Shown: in pieces, positions 54,578 to 63,630 of the stretch
How positions within the stretch are numbered: the first letter of the stretch is position 1
Layout of the letters: every line of letters starts with the position of its first letter
Source of the DNA: Chryseobacterium sp. SN22
Lineage (GTDB): Bacteria; Bacteroidota; Bacteroidia; Flavobacteriales; Weeksellaceae
Reading direction: 5' to 3'
Assembly: GCF_008329705.1 (NCBI RefSeq)
Contig: NZ_VTSX01000003.1
Location: 1 to 64,000 of the forward strand
Length of the DNA: 64,000 nucleotides
Translations under genes and position numbers: made by a program
The notes under the pieces: generated by a model
Seen by the model: only the letters and a program-made list of their open reading frames with translations
The model's database searches: none
Told to the model about the DNA's origin: nothing

Positions 54578-55825
54578 ATGCAATCGGCAAAATTTACCGA
54601 AAAGAAATACCTTGTGGTACTGGCTTTTGTAACTTCATTGTTTTTTTTCTGGGCCATCGCCCTTACGATGGGGGACGTTCTGAACAAACATTTCCAGAAT
54701 GTCCTGCATATCTCCAAATCCGAATCAGGATTGGTACAGCTTTCCATTTTCGGAGCTTATGCGCTAATGGGAATTCCCGCAGGGCTTTTCATGAAAAAGT
54801 TCGGGTATAAAATGGGCGTTATTCTGGGCCTTGCTTTATTTGCAGCAGGATGCTTCCTGTTTGTTCCGGCAGCCGATACCGCTTCCTTTGGCTTTTTCAG
54901 AGTCGCTTTATTCATTCTTGCTTTAGGAATGGCCACTTTGGAAACCGTAGCACACCCTTTTGTTGCGTCATTAGGTGACGAAAGAACAAGCGACCAACGG
55001 GTAAACTTTGCTCAGTCTTTCAATGGTCTGGGTGCCATTATGGGACCTTTACTGGGCGGGTTTTTCATCTTCAGCGGAACCGGAGGAGATCAGTCGCTGG
55101 ATTCTGTAAAAACCCTTTATACCTGGATCGGAATTGTGGTGCTGGTATTGGTGGTTGTTTTCGCATTCATCAAGGTGCCGGACCTGAAAGACCCGCATGC
55201 CGAAGAAACGGAAATCCTTGAACATGCCACCGGCGAAGACCATCATGATGACCAGGTAAACACGAATGCACCGCTTTGGAAGCAGAGACATTTTGTATTT
55301 GCCGTAATCGCACAGTTTTTCAATATTGCGGCGCAAGGCGGTACGTGGGCATTCTTCATCAATTACGGAGTGGAAAAAATGCATCTCCAGGAAACACAGG
55401 CTTCTTATTACTTCTCACTGAGTATGGCCATGATGATGGTAGGAAGATTCATCGGGACCTTTCTGATGCGGTATATCGCTCCGAATAAAGTCCTTGCTAT
55501 TTTTACGGCCTGTAATATCGTACTCTGCCTGATTATTTCCCAAAGTTTCGGATGGGTTTCCTTCATCAGTTTAATCCTGCTTAATTTATTCCTGAGTGTG
55601 ATGTATCCTACCATTTTCAGCTTAGGTTTAAAAAAACTGGGCGGGAAGGTGCATCAGGCTTCTTCATTCCTTGTGATGGCGATGTTCGGCGGTGCATTTT
55701 TCACGCCGATCATGGGTAAGATTGCCGAAACGGATGTTGCCCATGCGTATCTCTTACCGATTATCTGCTATGCCATCATTATTTCATTCGCCGTGAAATT
55801 TTACAAGCCTAAAACTTTAAAGTAA
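54578..55825 (+). CDS. FHS family sugar:proton symporter (MFS)
   Basis: 415 residues from ATG 54578 (MQSAKFTEKKYLVVLAFVTS), 12 hydrophobic spans with a cytoplasmic loop of charged residues between spans 6 and 7. FFFWAIALTMGDVLNKHFQ, MGIPAGLFMKKFGYK and TLETVAHPFVASLGDERTSD are typical of the fucose/glucose/galactose FHS group, often linked to fructokinase genes in Bacteroidota. It brings a monosaccharide across the inner membrane. The substrate is presumably a hexose or ketohexose by context. The porin gene follows after 6 bases. Confidence 0.9.
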   Translation: MQSAKFTEKKYLVVLAFVTSLFFFWAIALTMGDVLNKHFQNVLHISKSESGLVQLSIFGAYALMGIPAGLFMKKFGYKMGVILGLALFAAGCFLFVPAADTASFGFFRVALFILALGMATLETVAHPFVASLGDERTSDQRVNFAQSFNGLGAIMGPLLGGFFIFSGTGGDQSLDSVKTLYTWIGIVVLVLVVVFAFIKVPDLKDPHAEETEILEHATGEDHHDDQVNTNAPLWKQRHFVFAVIAQFFNIAAQGGTWAFFINYGVEKMHLQETQASYYFSLSMAMMMVGRFIGTFLMRYIAPNKVLAIFTACNIVLCLIISQSFGWVSFISLILLNLFLSVMYPTIFSLGLKKLGGKVHQASSFLVMAMFGGAFFTPIMGKIAETDVAHAYLLPIICYAIIISFAVKFYKPKTLK

Positions 55826-55831
55826 AATTAA

Positions 55832-57238
55832 ATGATCAGAAAAATATATTTAAAAGGCTGCCTGCTTGTGATGATGATGTTCGGTAAAGCAGCCTTTGCA
55901 CAGATTGTCATTACCAACCAGAAGTTTTCATTCGGGACCACAGGGAGAATCGGGGCAGGCTATTCCCCGAATGCAGACGGCAGAACAGGTAGGCAATTAA
56001 ATCTGAATAACCAGGGTTCATTAGGCGGACGGATGGATCAGGGCGATTATGTAGACTTCCTGCCGGCATTTCATTTTACACCGGTGATAGGCGACAGTGC
56101 TAAAAAGACCAGGATTGATATGCAGGCCAGGCTGAGCTTCTACTCTGGCGGTACATTCCTGGGGAATGTGGATACCAAATCGAATCAGGGCATGATCGTG
56201 GCTTTGCCTGAAGCTTTTGTAGAAGCCCGGAATATTATGGGCAGCGACTGGGACGTGTGGGCAGGATCACGCTGGCTTCGCTTCGATGATGTGCATATTG
56301 CAGACTATTTTTATTTTGACGACCATTCGGCAACAGGCTGGGGCGTACGTCATAAGAACACCCGGTTTTCCATGTTTTTTCCAGCAGCCATCGATACGGC
56401 AGCGAGCAATTCAACCCCTTATTCTTATACCAACGTTATCAGCGGAGGAAAAAACCTGATTTACAGGCAACGGGAAGTATTCGTACTGGAACAGACCATT
56501 CCATTTAAGAACACTAATCATAAGGTAAAATTGCTGGCTGAATTCCATACCGTAGATAAATCCGGGAAAAATTCGATAGAGCGGTACCCTGCGGATCACG
56601 GTTGGGTGCTGGGCGCAAAATTAAGTTCAACACTTAAGACCGGATTGCCCGGTTCTTTTAACCAGATTTCCCTCCGCTACGGATCAGGGATTGCCAATGG
56701 CGGGGACAGCGGAAATACCCAGACCTGGAGAACCTATGGTGCTCCACATGAATCGAAAGGAACTTATAACGGCGCTTATTCCCTGACAGCAGTTGAACAT
56801 ATTTTACTGAACCTTTCCGGCCGCTGGTCTTTAAACGGTTATGCCGTGTATACCCGGAGTAAAGGCGGAGCAGACAGCGATAAAGCCATGGACTACTATA
56901 AAAGGGAAATTTTTAATAAAAAGTCTGAGTTTAATACCGGGGTAAGAGCTACTTATTATTTCAACAACTGGTTCCATATCGTTACCGAACTACATTATGC
57001 CCAGCGAAAAGACGGGAACCAGGATCCTTCTTCCATGGTAAAGCTGGTACTGGCTCCTACGATTGTTCCGACAGCGGAAAGAAGTGTCTGGGCAAGGCCG
57101 CACATCCGGTTTATTGCAGAGGTTTCAAGATATAACGATCATGCCATGAACAGCCTGTATTCGCCCTTCCTGCAGCAGTCCGGAGCCAAAAGGTTCGGAA
57201 CTTATCTCGGCGTAAGAGCAGAATGGTGGGTATTTTAG
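55832..57238 (+). CDS. Carbohydrate porin, LamB/maltoporin-like
   Basis: 468 residues with a signal peptide (MIRKIYLKGCLLVMMMFGKAAFAQ). The beta-barrel has WDVWAGSRWLRFDDVHIADYF, the place where maltoporins carry the conserved GRRxYqRxDVH segment, and ends in RAEWWVF with the C-terminal phenylalanine of outer membrane proteins. It would let the sugar cross the outer membrane passively, so this operon uses a porin instead of a TonB/SusCD system. It sits between the permease and epimerase genes. Confidence 0.85.
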   Translation: MIRKIYLKGCLLVMMMFGKAAFAQIVITNQKFSFGTTGRIGAGYSPNADGRTGRQLNLNNQGSLGGRMDQGDYVDFLPAFHFTPVIGDSAKKTRIDMQARLSFYSGGTFLGNVDTKSNQGMIVALPEAFVEARNIMGSDWDVWAGSRWLRFDDVHIADYFYFDDHSATGWGVRHKNTRFSMFFPAAIDTAASNSTPYSYTNVISGGKNLIYRQREVFVLEQTIPFKNTNHKVKLLAEFHTVDKSGKNSIERYPADHGWVLGAKLSSTLKTGLPGSFNQISLRYGSGIANGGDSGNTQTWRTYGAPHESKGTYNGAYSLTAVEHILLNLSGRWSLNGYAVYTRSKGGADSDKAMDYYKREIFNKKSEFNTGVRATYYFNNWFHIVTELHYAQRKDGNQDPSSMVKLVLAPTIVPTAERSVWARPHIRFIAEVSRYNDHAMNSLYSPFLQQSGAKRFGTYLGVRAEWWVF

Positions 57239-57255
57239 AATAAATAATTGAAGAT

Positions 57256-58095
57256 ATGAAGATAAAATTTGGAGCATCACTACTTTCCTGGATGACACCG
57301 GTGTGGAATCCCGAGGCCGGAAAATACGCCATTGAAAAAACGGCAAATGCAGGATTCGACCTTATTGAGATTCTGCTTCCGCCTTCCATGGAATTTAATA
57401 CCAAAGAAGTAAAGCAGCAGCTTAAAAACAATCAGCTTGACGTAGTTTGCTCACTGAACCTTCCTAAAGAAGCACATATTGCATTCTATCCGGAAACCGC
57501 TGAAAGTCTGATAAAGCAGGCGGTCGATAAAACTTCCGAACTGGAAACCGATTTCCTGAGCGGTGTTCTGCACGGCGGAATCGGTGTTTTCTCAGGAGAT
57601 CCTTTAACGGAGGCAGAGGCTGAAATCATTACTCAGGTCTGGAGCCACGTCGCAGATTATGCGAAAGAAAAAGGCGTAAATATCGGAATTGAACCGATCA
57701 ACCGTTATGAAACCTACGTCTGCAACACGTCGCAGAACGTTTTGGATTTGATAAAAAAAGCAGGCAGGGAAAACCTGTTCCTACATCTGGATACTTTTCA
57801 TATGAATATTGAGGAAAACAATTTTTATGACCCAGTTGTCCTGGCCGGAAAAAAGCTTAAGCATATCCACATGACGGAATCCCACCGGGGCATGCTGGGA
57901 GAAGGAACGGTAAACTGGGATCAGCTGTTTGCAGCATTAATGGAGATCGATTTTGACGGAAATCTTGTACTGGAAAACTTTTCATCATCAGTTCCCGGCA
58001 TGCAGCAGATGGTTTCCTTATGGCAGAAATCACCGTATGACGCCGATGCGCTCGCGGCAGGCAGCCTGGAGTTCATGAAAAGCCGCTGCCTGTAA
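57256..58095 (+). CDS. Sugar epimerase/isomerase of the ketose 3-epimerase type
   Basis: 279-residue TIM barrel. The C-terminal half matches D-tagatose/D-psicose 3-epimerases by eye: IEPINRYETYVCNT (metal glutamate E146, with N149 and R150), LDTFHMNIEE (D179), HIHMTESHRGMLGEG (H205) and LVLENF (E240). These enzymes interconvert ketohexoses at C3 (for example allulose and fructose) with Mn or Co. Coupled to a fructokinase, this would feed an uncommon ketose into fructose 6-phosphate. The N-terminal part is less clear, and hydroxypyruvate or inosose-type isomerases of the same superfamily are alternatives. Confidence 0.82.
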   Translation: MKIKFGASLLSWMTPVWNPEAGKYAIEKTANAGFDLIEILLPPSMEFNTKEVKQQLKNNQLDVVCSLNLPKEAHIAFYPETAESLIKQAVDKTSELETDFLSGVLHGGIGVFSGDPLTEAEAEIITQVWSHVADYAKEKGVNIGIEPINRYETYVCNTSQNVLDLIKKAGRENLFLHLDTFHMNIEENNFYDPVVLAGKKLKHIHMTESHRGMLGEGTVNWDQLFAALMEIDFDGNLVLENFSSSVPGMQQMVSLWQKSPYDADALAAGSLEFMKSRCL

Positions 58096-58119
58096 ATTAA
58101 ACAGCAGTACAAGTAATGA

Positions 58120-58155
58120 AAAGCCCTTCCTGAGTTTTGGGAAGGGCTTTTTGGT
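58120..58155 (+). terminator. Terminator of the sugar operon
   Basis: AAAGCCCTTCC (58120-58130), loop of about 8, GGAAGGGCTTTTT (58140 on), then TTGG. Confidence 0.9.
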
Positions 58156-58196
58156 TTAAATCTTCATGATTAGCCGAAAGACCGGTTTAGTTTTAT

Positions 58197-58204
58197 TAAC
58201 TTTG
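58197..58204 (+). promoter_or_regulatory. Promoter -7 element of era
   Basis: TAACTTTG 20 bases before the ATG at 58224. No suitable TTG is found upstream. Confidence 0.4.
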
Positions 58205-58223
58205 CATTTCTTAATATTATTTT

Positions 58224-59099
58224 ATGCACAAAGCAGGATTTGTAAATATAGTCGGAAAGCCGAATGCCGGAAAATCTACCTTGTTGAACCAACTGATGGG
58301 AGAGAAGCTGGCGATTGTTACCCAAAAGGCTCAGACGACACGCCACAGGATTTTTGGAATTTATAACGAGGAAGATTTGCAGATCGTATTTTCCGATACA
58401 CCGGGTGTACTGGATCCCAAATACGGATTGCAGGAGAAAATGATGGATTTTGTAAAAGATTCTCTTCAGGATGCAGATGTTTTTTTATTCATTGTAGATG
58501 TAACCGACAAAGCCGAGCCTTCTGAATTTTTAATAGACAAACTGAATAAAATTCCGGTACCTGTTTTATTGTTGTTAAATAAAGTAGACCAGACCAACCA
58601 GGAAGGCCTTGAAAAGCTGGTTGAAACTTGGCATGAAAGGATTCCGAAAGCGGAAATCCTTCCTATTTCTGCTTTAAATGCTTTCAATACGGAAATTATC
58701 CTGCCGAAAATCAAGTCTCTGCTTCCGGAAAATCCTCCGTATTACGATAAAGACCAATACACGGACAAGCCGGAACGGTTCTTCGTGAATGAAGCCATCC
58801 GTGAGAAAATTTTACTGAACTACGAAAAAGAAATTCCCTATTCCGTAGAAGTGGTTACGGAACAGTTCAAGGAAAAAGAAGGAATTATTTTTATTGATTC
58901 CATTATTTATGTCGAGCGCGATACCCAAAAAGGGATCATCATCGGCCATAAAGGGGAAGCCATTAAAAAAGTAGGAACCGAATCGAGAATGGACCTGGAG
59001 AAATTCTTCAACAAGAAAATTCACCTGAATCTTTTCGTAAAAGTGAAAAAAGACTGGAGAAAAAACGACAGAGACCTGAAAAATTTTGGGTACCGGTAG
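58224..59099 (+). CDS. era: GTPase Era
   Basis: 291 residues. GTPase domain with G1 GKPNAGKSTL, G3 DTPGV and G4 LNKVDQ; KH RNA-binding domain in the last 90 residues (GIIIGHKGEAIKKVGTESRM, then IHLNLFVKVKKDWRKN). Era assists 16S rRNA processing and 30S assembly. Length is normal. It has its own promoter box and lies after the sugar operon terminator. Confidence 0.97.
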   Translation: MHKAGFVNIVGKPNAGKSTLLNQLMGEKLAIVTQKAQTTRHRIFGIYNEEDLQIVFSDTPGVLDPKYGLQEKMMDFVKDSLQDADVFLFIVDVTDKAEPSEFLIDKLNKIPVPVLLLLNKVDQTNQEGLEKLVETWHERIPKAEILPISALNAFNTEIILPKIKSLLPENPPYYDKDQYTDKPERFFVNEAIREKILLNYEKEIPYSVEVVTEQFKEKEGIIFIDSIIYVERDTQKGIIIGHKGEAIKKVGTESRMDLEKFFNKKIHLNLFVKVKKDWRKNDRDLKNFGYR

Positions 59100-59166
59100 A
59101 CTAAAAAGGACCTGAAAGCCGTTGTATTAAAAGATTTGTGTTATCTTTAAATTTAAATCTCTTTCA

Positions 59167-59595
59167 ATGAACTACACAAGCTCAACAAATTCTGATTCGG
59201 TGGTAAAAGATATTGCTTTATTGGTCGTGAGGGTATTTATCGGTTTCACCATGCTCTCCCACGGATTTCCCAAACTACAGATACTGATCGACGGAAAAAG
59301 TGATTTCTACGATTTCCTGGGAATGGGTCCGCAGTTGACTCTGGGACTTACGGTTTTTGCTGAATTTGTATGTTCCATTTTTCTGATCCTGGGACTTTTC
59401 TCTAGAATCGCATTGGGGTTTCTCATCTTTACGATGGTTATTGCCGGATTTGTAGTCCATGCAACAGATCCTTTCGATAAGCAGGAAATGAGCCTGATTT
59501 ACCTTGCAGTTTATCTTTTGTTGATGGTATTCGGCGTCGGAAAAGTCTCCGTAGATTATATGATCGAAAAACGGAAAAGAGCCAATGACTGGTAA
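59167..59595 (+). CDS. DoxX family membrane protein
   Basis: 142 residues with four hydrophobic spans: LLVVRVFIGFTMLSHGFPKL, QLTLGLTVFAEFVCSIFLIL, ALGFLIFTMVIAGFVVHATD and LAVYLLLMVFGVGKVSVDY. This arrangement is that of the DoxX/SURF4-like family. Its role is unclear; some members are linked to oxidative or thiol stress. It follows era by 67 bases and has a terminator after it. Confidence 0.87.
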   Translation: MNYTSSTNSDSVVKDIALLVVRVFIGFTMLSHGFPKLQILIDGKSDFYDFLGMGPQLTLGLTVFAEFVCSIFLILGLFSRIALGFLIFTMVIAGFVVHATDPFDKQEMSLIYLAVYLLLMVFGVGKVSVDYMIEKRKRANDW

Positions 59596-59627
59596 TTCAA
59601 TTTAAAATATAAATTATAAATAAAGAA

Positions 59628-59655
59628 AGAGTGGTAAATTTTACCACTCTTCTTT
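59628..59655 (+). terminator. Terminator of the DoxX gene
   Basis: AGAGTGGTA (59628-59636) pairs with TACCACTCT (59642-59650), loop AATTT, followed by TCTTTATT. Confidence 0.85.
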
Positions 59656-60257
59656 ATTGTCCTACTGATATTTTTATCTGTTATATTTCGTTAATTTAAA
59701 TTTGATCGTATTTAACTTATTTTCAATAATTTAAATCCGTGACAGAAATAACTATGTCCTGCAAAGACAGTATAGATAGCCTTAGGCATCGCTTTGGTAA
59801 ATGAGATGCAGATGGTTCAGGCCCTTAAGAAGCATGATTATTGAAACCCAAGCTGAAATTCAGATCAGCCTGCGGAATTTCATCATATGCTGTACATCTC
59901 TATAAAGCAGTTTCGTCCTTTCAGGGCTTTTTTGTTGACTGCTCTCGTAAACCCCGGGACAGATCAACCCAGCTCGCTACCTTTTTTGCTGTATTTCATA
60001 TGAAATCTTATTCCAGCATGTTAATCAATTCTTTCCTGCGAGTTAAAGTTAATTTAAAATATACATTGCTGTTTGCTGAATGAAATGTGTCATGCTGAGC
60101 CTGGCGAAATACCTTTGCAAACGGAAATTTAAGTTATTCAAATAAAAACTTTTCTTGCGTTCATAGCGTTTGATCTCAGTCTTTTTAAAAACCCAAAAAC
60201 AACAATCCTTTTGCCGTCGGAATAAAATTCATTAAATTCGTGGAAATCGAAATTGTT
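59656..60257. other. Gene-free stretch with a repeat-like patch
   Basis: No credible gene. GTCATGCTGAGCCTGGCGAA (60088-60107) resembles a short intergenic repeat (TGTCATGCTGAG...GTCGAAG type) that is common between genes of flavobacteria. The stretch before it contains CCTTTCAGGGCTTTTTTG (about 59926-59943) with no clear partner. Confidence 0.4.
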
Positions 60258-62660
60258 ATGAAGATAAAATTAACCATATGCCTTCTTGCGTTCCTTAATT
60301 TCTACGAAGCACAGGAAAGCATGACCTACCAGAAACCGTCTGCGGAGATTCTGAAGCTGGCAGATTATGAACGGCCTCCAGGTGTTTTAATGAACAGTAA
60401 AAAAGACTGGATCGTTTTCACATATCGTCCTACTTATAAGACATTGGAGGATCTGAGCCAGCAGGAAATGAAACTGGGCGGATTAAGAATCAATCCGGTA
60501 ACCAATATTTCAAGCTCGATGACCTACGCCAATAATCTGAAGGTCAGAAAAATAAATGACAAAACAGAAGTTCAGGTTAAAAATTTACCGGCAAATCCTA
60601 AAATTGCCTATACTTCATTTTCACCCGACGAAAAGAAGCTGGCTTTTACCAATACGACGAATAAAGGAGTGGAATTGTGGACCGTGGATCTGGAAACCGC
60701 TGTTGCCAAAAAAATCACTTCCGATAATTTAAATGCGAATCTTGGTAGCCCGTATTTATGGTATAAAGATTCTCAGCACTTGCTGATTAAAACACTTCCT
60801 CAAAACAGAGGAACCCTCATTGATGCCGGCAAAGACCTTCCGACGGGTCCGATTGTATCGACCGCCGACGGGAAAGTTTCGCAGAACAGAACCTATCAGG
60901 ACCTGCTTAAAAATCCTCAGGACGAAAAGAATTTTGAAATACTGACAGCTTCAGAAGTTTATAACGTTGATCTTAACGGAAGTTTAAAAAAACTAAAGGA
61001 CCAGGATCTGTATTCCGGACTGAGCTTCTCGCCGGATGGAAATTACCTGATGGCAACAACGATTAAAAAACCATTCTCCTATATCGTTCCGCTGAGCCGG
61101 TTCCCGATGACGACCACCATTTACGACATGAGCGGGAATACGGTAAAAGTGGTAAACGAGATTCCTCTAAATGAAATTATGCCGAAAGGTTTCTCTTCCG
61201 TACGTACCGGAAAAAGGGATATGGGCTGGAGAAGCGATATGCCGGCAACTTTGGTTTACACCGAGGCTCTGGATGGCGGCGACCAGTCGAAAGCAGCCGA
61301 TTACCGGGATGAGGTTTATACCTGGGAAGCACCGTTTACCAATGCACCGAAATCTTTTTTCAAAACCAAACAGCGGTATGAAAATGTAAGCTGGACCAAC
61401 GATCATTATGCCATTGTTTCGGAAGGCTGGTACGATACGAGAAATACGACCTCTTACCTGGTAGACCTGAATACCGGAGAATCGAAAGTTCTGGAAAACC
61501 GGAATTATCAGGATATTTACAGCGATCCCGGAAATTTTAACACAACCAAAAATCAGTACGGAAGATATGTCGTGGATATGAAAGACGGGAAATCTTACCT
61601 CATCGGAGCCGGATTCACAAAAGACGGGCAGCATCCTTTTCTTGATGAAATGGATATGAAAACCCTGAAGAAGAAGAGGCTTTATACTTCCAATCTTAAA
61701 AATAGCAAAGAAGAGATCATCGATATCCTGAATCCTTCCAGGGGTGAAGTGCTCACAATCCAGCAGTCTTCCAGCCAGTACCCGAATTATTTTAAAAAGA
61801 GCATAAAATCCAATAAAGCGGAAGCGGTAACCCAGTTTGCCAATCCGTTTGAGAGCATTAAGGATGTTTATAAAGAAGTGATTACTTATAAAAGGAATGA
61901 CGGGGTCACTTTAACGGGAACGCTTTACCTTCCGGCCAACTACGACCGCAAGGCAAAAACGGAAAAGCTGCCTTTGCTGATCTGGGCGTATCCGACAGAG
62001 TACAAAGACAAAAATACAGCCGGGCAGAACAACCAGAACCCGAATGATTTTACATTCCCTTATTACGGTTCTTTTGTGTACTGGACGACAAAAGGATATG
62101 CCGTCCTTGATGATGCCGCATTCCCCATTATCGGCGAAGGCAAAACCGAACCGAACGATACCTTCATTCCACAACTGGTGGCGAATGCGGAGGCCGCTAT
62201 TAATGCGGTGGACCAGCTGGGCTACATCGACCGTAAAAAAGTAGCCGTGGGAGGACATTCGTATGGTGCTTTCATGACGGCTAACCTGTTGACGCATTCC
62301 AAGCTGTTTGCCTGCGGAATTGCCCGGAGCGGTGCCTATAACCGGACGCTGACCCCATTCGGTTTCCAGAGCGAGCAGAGAAATTACTGGGACGTCCCGG
62401 AAATTTACAATACCATGTCGCCGTTTATGAATGCTGACAAAATGAAGACGCCTTTGCTGCTGATTCACGGTGATGCGGATAACAACCCCGGAACTTTCAC
62501 CTTACAGACGGAACGGTACTTCCAGGCATTGAAAAACCTGGGCGCTCCGGTAAAGATGGTGCTACTGCCTAAAGAAGCGCATGGATATGCCGCCAAAGAA
62601 AATATCCTGCATTTGCTATGGGAACAGGACCAGTTCCTGGAGAAATGTCTGAAGAAATAA
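60258..62660 (+). CDS. S9 family peptidase, prolyl oligopeptidase type
   Basis: 800 residues from ATG 60258, where the signal peptide (MKIKLTICLLAFLNFYEAQ) begins; a GTG 18 bases upstream would only lengthen the head. The N-terminal beta-propeller region (AYTSFSPDEKKLAFTNTTN, GLSFSPDGNYLMATT) precedes the alpha/beta hydrolase with VGGHSYGAFMTANLL (nucleophile serine), HGDADNNPG (aspartate) and PKEAHGYA (histidine). It cleaves peptides outside the cytoplasm. Related flavobacterial proteins include dipeptidyl and acylaminoacyl peptidases; specificity is not readable. Confidence 0.92.
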   Translation: MKIKLTICLLAFLNFYEAQESMTYQKPSAEILKLADYERPPGVLMNSKKDWIVFTYRPTYKTLEDLSQQEMKLGGLRINPVTNISSSMTYANNLKVRKINDKTEVQVKNLPANPKIAYTSFSPDEKKLAFTNTTNKGVELWTVDLETAVAKKITSDNLNANLGSPYLWYKDSQHLLIKTLPQNRGTLIDAGKDLPTGPIVSTADGKVSQNRTYQDLLKNPQDEKNFEILTASEVYNVDLNGSLKKLKDQDLYSGLSFSPDGNYLMATTIKKPFSYIVPLSRFPMTTTIYDMSGNTVKVVNEIPLNEIMPKGFSSVRTGKRDMGWRSDMPATLVYTEALDGGDQSKAADYRDEVYTWEAPFTNAPKSFFKTKQRYENVSWTNDHYAIVSEGWYDTRNTTSYLVDLNTGESKVLENRNYQDIYSDPGNFNTTKNQYGRYVVDMKDGKSYLIGAGFTKDGQHPFLDEMDMKTLKKKRLYTSNLKNSKEEIIDILNPSRGEVLTIQQSSSQYPNYFKKSIKSNKAEAVTQFANPFESIKDVYKEVITYKRNDGVTLTGTLYLPANYDRKAKTEKLPLLIWAYPTEYKDKNTAGQNNQNPNDFTFPYYGSFVYWTTKGYAVLDDAAFPIIGEGKTEPNDTFIPQLVANAEAAINAVDQLGYIDRKKVAVGGHSYGAFMTANLLTHSKLFACGIARSGAYNRTLTPFGFQSEQRNYWDVPEIYNTMSPFMNADKMKTPLLLIHGDADNNPGTFTLQTERYFQALKNLGAPVKMVLLPKEAHGYAAKENILHLLWEQDQFLEKCLKK

Positions 62661-62667
62661 ATGCTGA

Positions 62668-62698
62668 AACCCGCTCTTTTTGAGCGGGTTTTGTTTTT
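62668..62698 (+). terminator. Terminator of the S9 peptidase gene
   Basis: AACCCGCTC (62668-62676), TTTTT loop, GAGCGGGTT (62682-62690), then TTGTTTTT. Confidence 0.93.
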
Positions 62699-62850
62699 AT
62701 GTGCTTTGCGGATAGTTGCATACTTATCGCTGATACACTGTTAATCCCTGCGGGGATAACAATTGGAGTGTTTTAAAACCTTTCGGAAGAACAGCTTAAA
62801 GTTCAGTGAAAAATAGCAGATTAAAAAGCGGAAATGTCTAAAAAAACAAG

Positions 62851-63540
62851 TCACAAATAATTCAAGACCTCTTTAATATTTTTAAGTTCCAGAAAACGTT
62901 CATGCTCCAATTGGAGATCCTGCTGTTCGTGGGTCCAGGTGACATGATACGGAATATGGGCGGCTGAACCTCCGATTTCCAGTACCGGTAAAATATCGGA
63001 TTTGACAGAGTTTCCCAGCATTAAGAAGTGCTCCGGTTTGCAATCCAGATGTTTTAACAATTTCCGGTAATCACTTTCCTTTTTATCGCTCATGATTTCA
63101 ATATGGTGGAAATAATCCTGCAGCCCGGATTTTTTCAGTTTGCGTTCCTGATCCAGCAGGTCGCCTTTTGTTGCGACCACCAGCCGGTATTTTCCTTTAA
63201 GACGCTCCAGTGTTTCTGTTACTCCGTCCAGAAGCTCAACCGGCTTCATCAACAGTTCGTGCCCGATTTCAATGGTCTTGCTGATGAGGTCTGTGGAAGC
63301 GGTTGAATTTGAAATCCGGCATACTGTTTCCACCATACACAGCATAAATCCTTTGATCCCATATCCGTACAGATGAAGGTTCTGCATTTCGGTTTTAAAT
63401 AATTCCTGAGAAACAGAATGTTGCGGCAGATCATCTTCCAGCAGTTCACAAAATCTGTTTTCGGCTTCCTGAAAATAAGGCTCGTTGATCCAAAGGGTAT
63501 CGTCAGCATCAAATGCGATGGTGGTTATCGAATTATTCAT
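62851..63540 (-). CDS. HAD superfamily hydrolase
   Basis: 229 residues. Motif I IAFDADDTLWINEP (nucleophile and acid aspartates), motif II VVATKG, the lysine in KSGLQDYFHHIEIMSDKKESDY and motif IV MLGNSVKSDILP. A helical cap lies between motifs I and II. This is the haloacid dehalogenase-like phosphatase type; the substrate is unknown. It is divergent from the next gene, separated by 90 bases. Confidence 0.88.
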   Translation of the reverse strand: MNNSITTIAFDADDTLWINEPYFQEAENRFCELLEDDLPQHSVSQELFKTEMQNLHLYGYGIKGFMLCMVETVCRISNSTASTDLISKTIEIGHELLMKPVELLDGVTETLERLKGKYRLVVATKGDLLDQERKLKKSGLQDYFHHIEIMSDKKESDYRKLLKHLDCKPEHFLMLGNSVKSDILPVLEIGGSAAHIPYHVTWTHEQQDLQLEHERFLELKNIKEVLNYL

Positions 63541-63630
63541 ATTGTATTTACTTTAGTTTTTGTATTTTTCTGCCGACAAAATTCAGTATAAAAAATAAAT
63601 AAGAAAAGGACATTTGTCCCAACCGAGAAT

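Noticed and set aside
59841..60083. 80-residue frame in the large gap after DoxX
   Set aside because: No signal, domain or promoter, and it ends within a repeat-like patch; probably chance.
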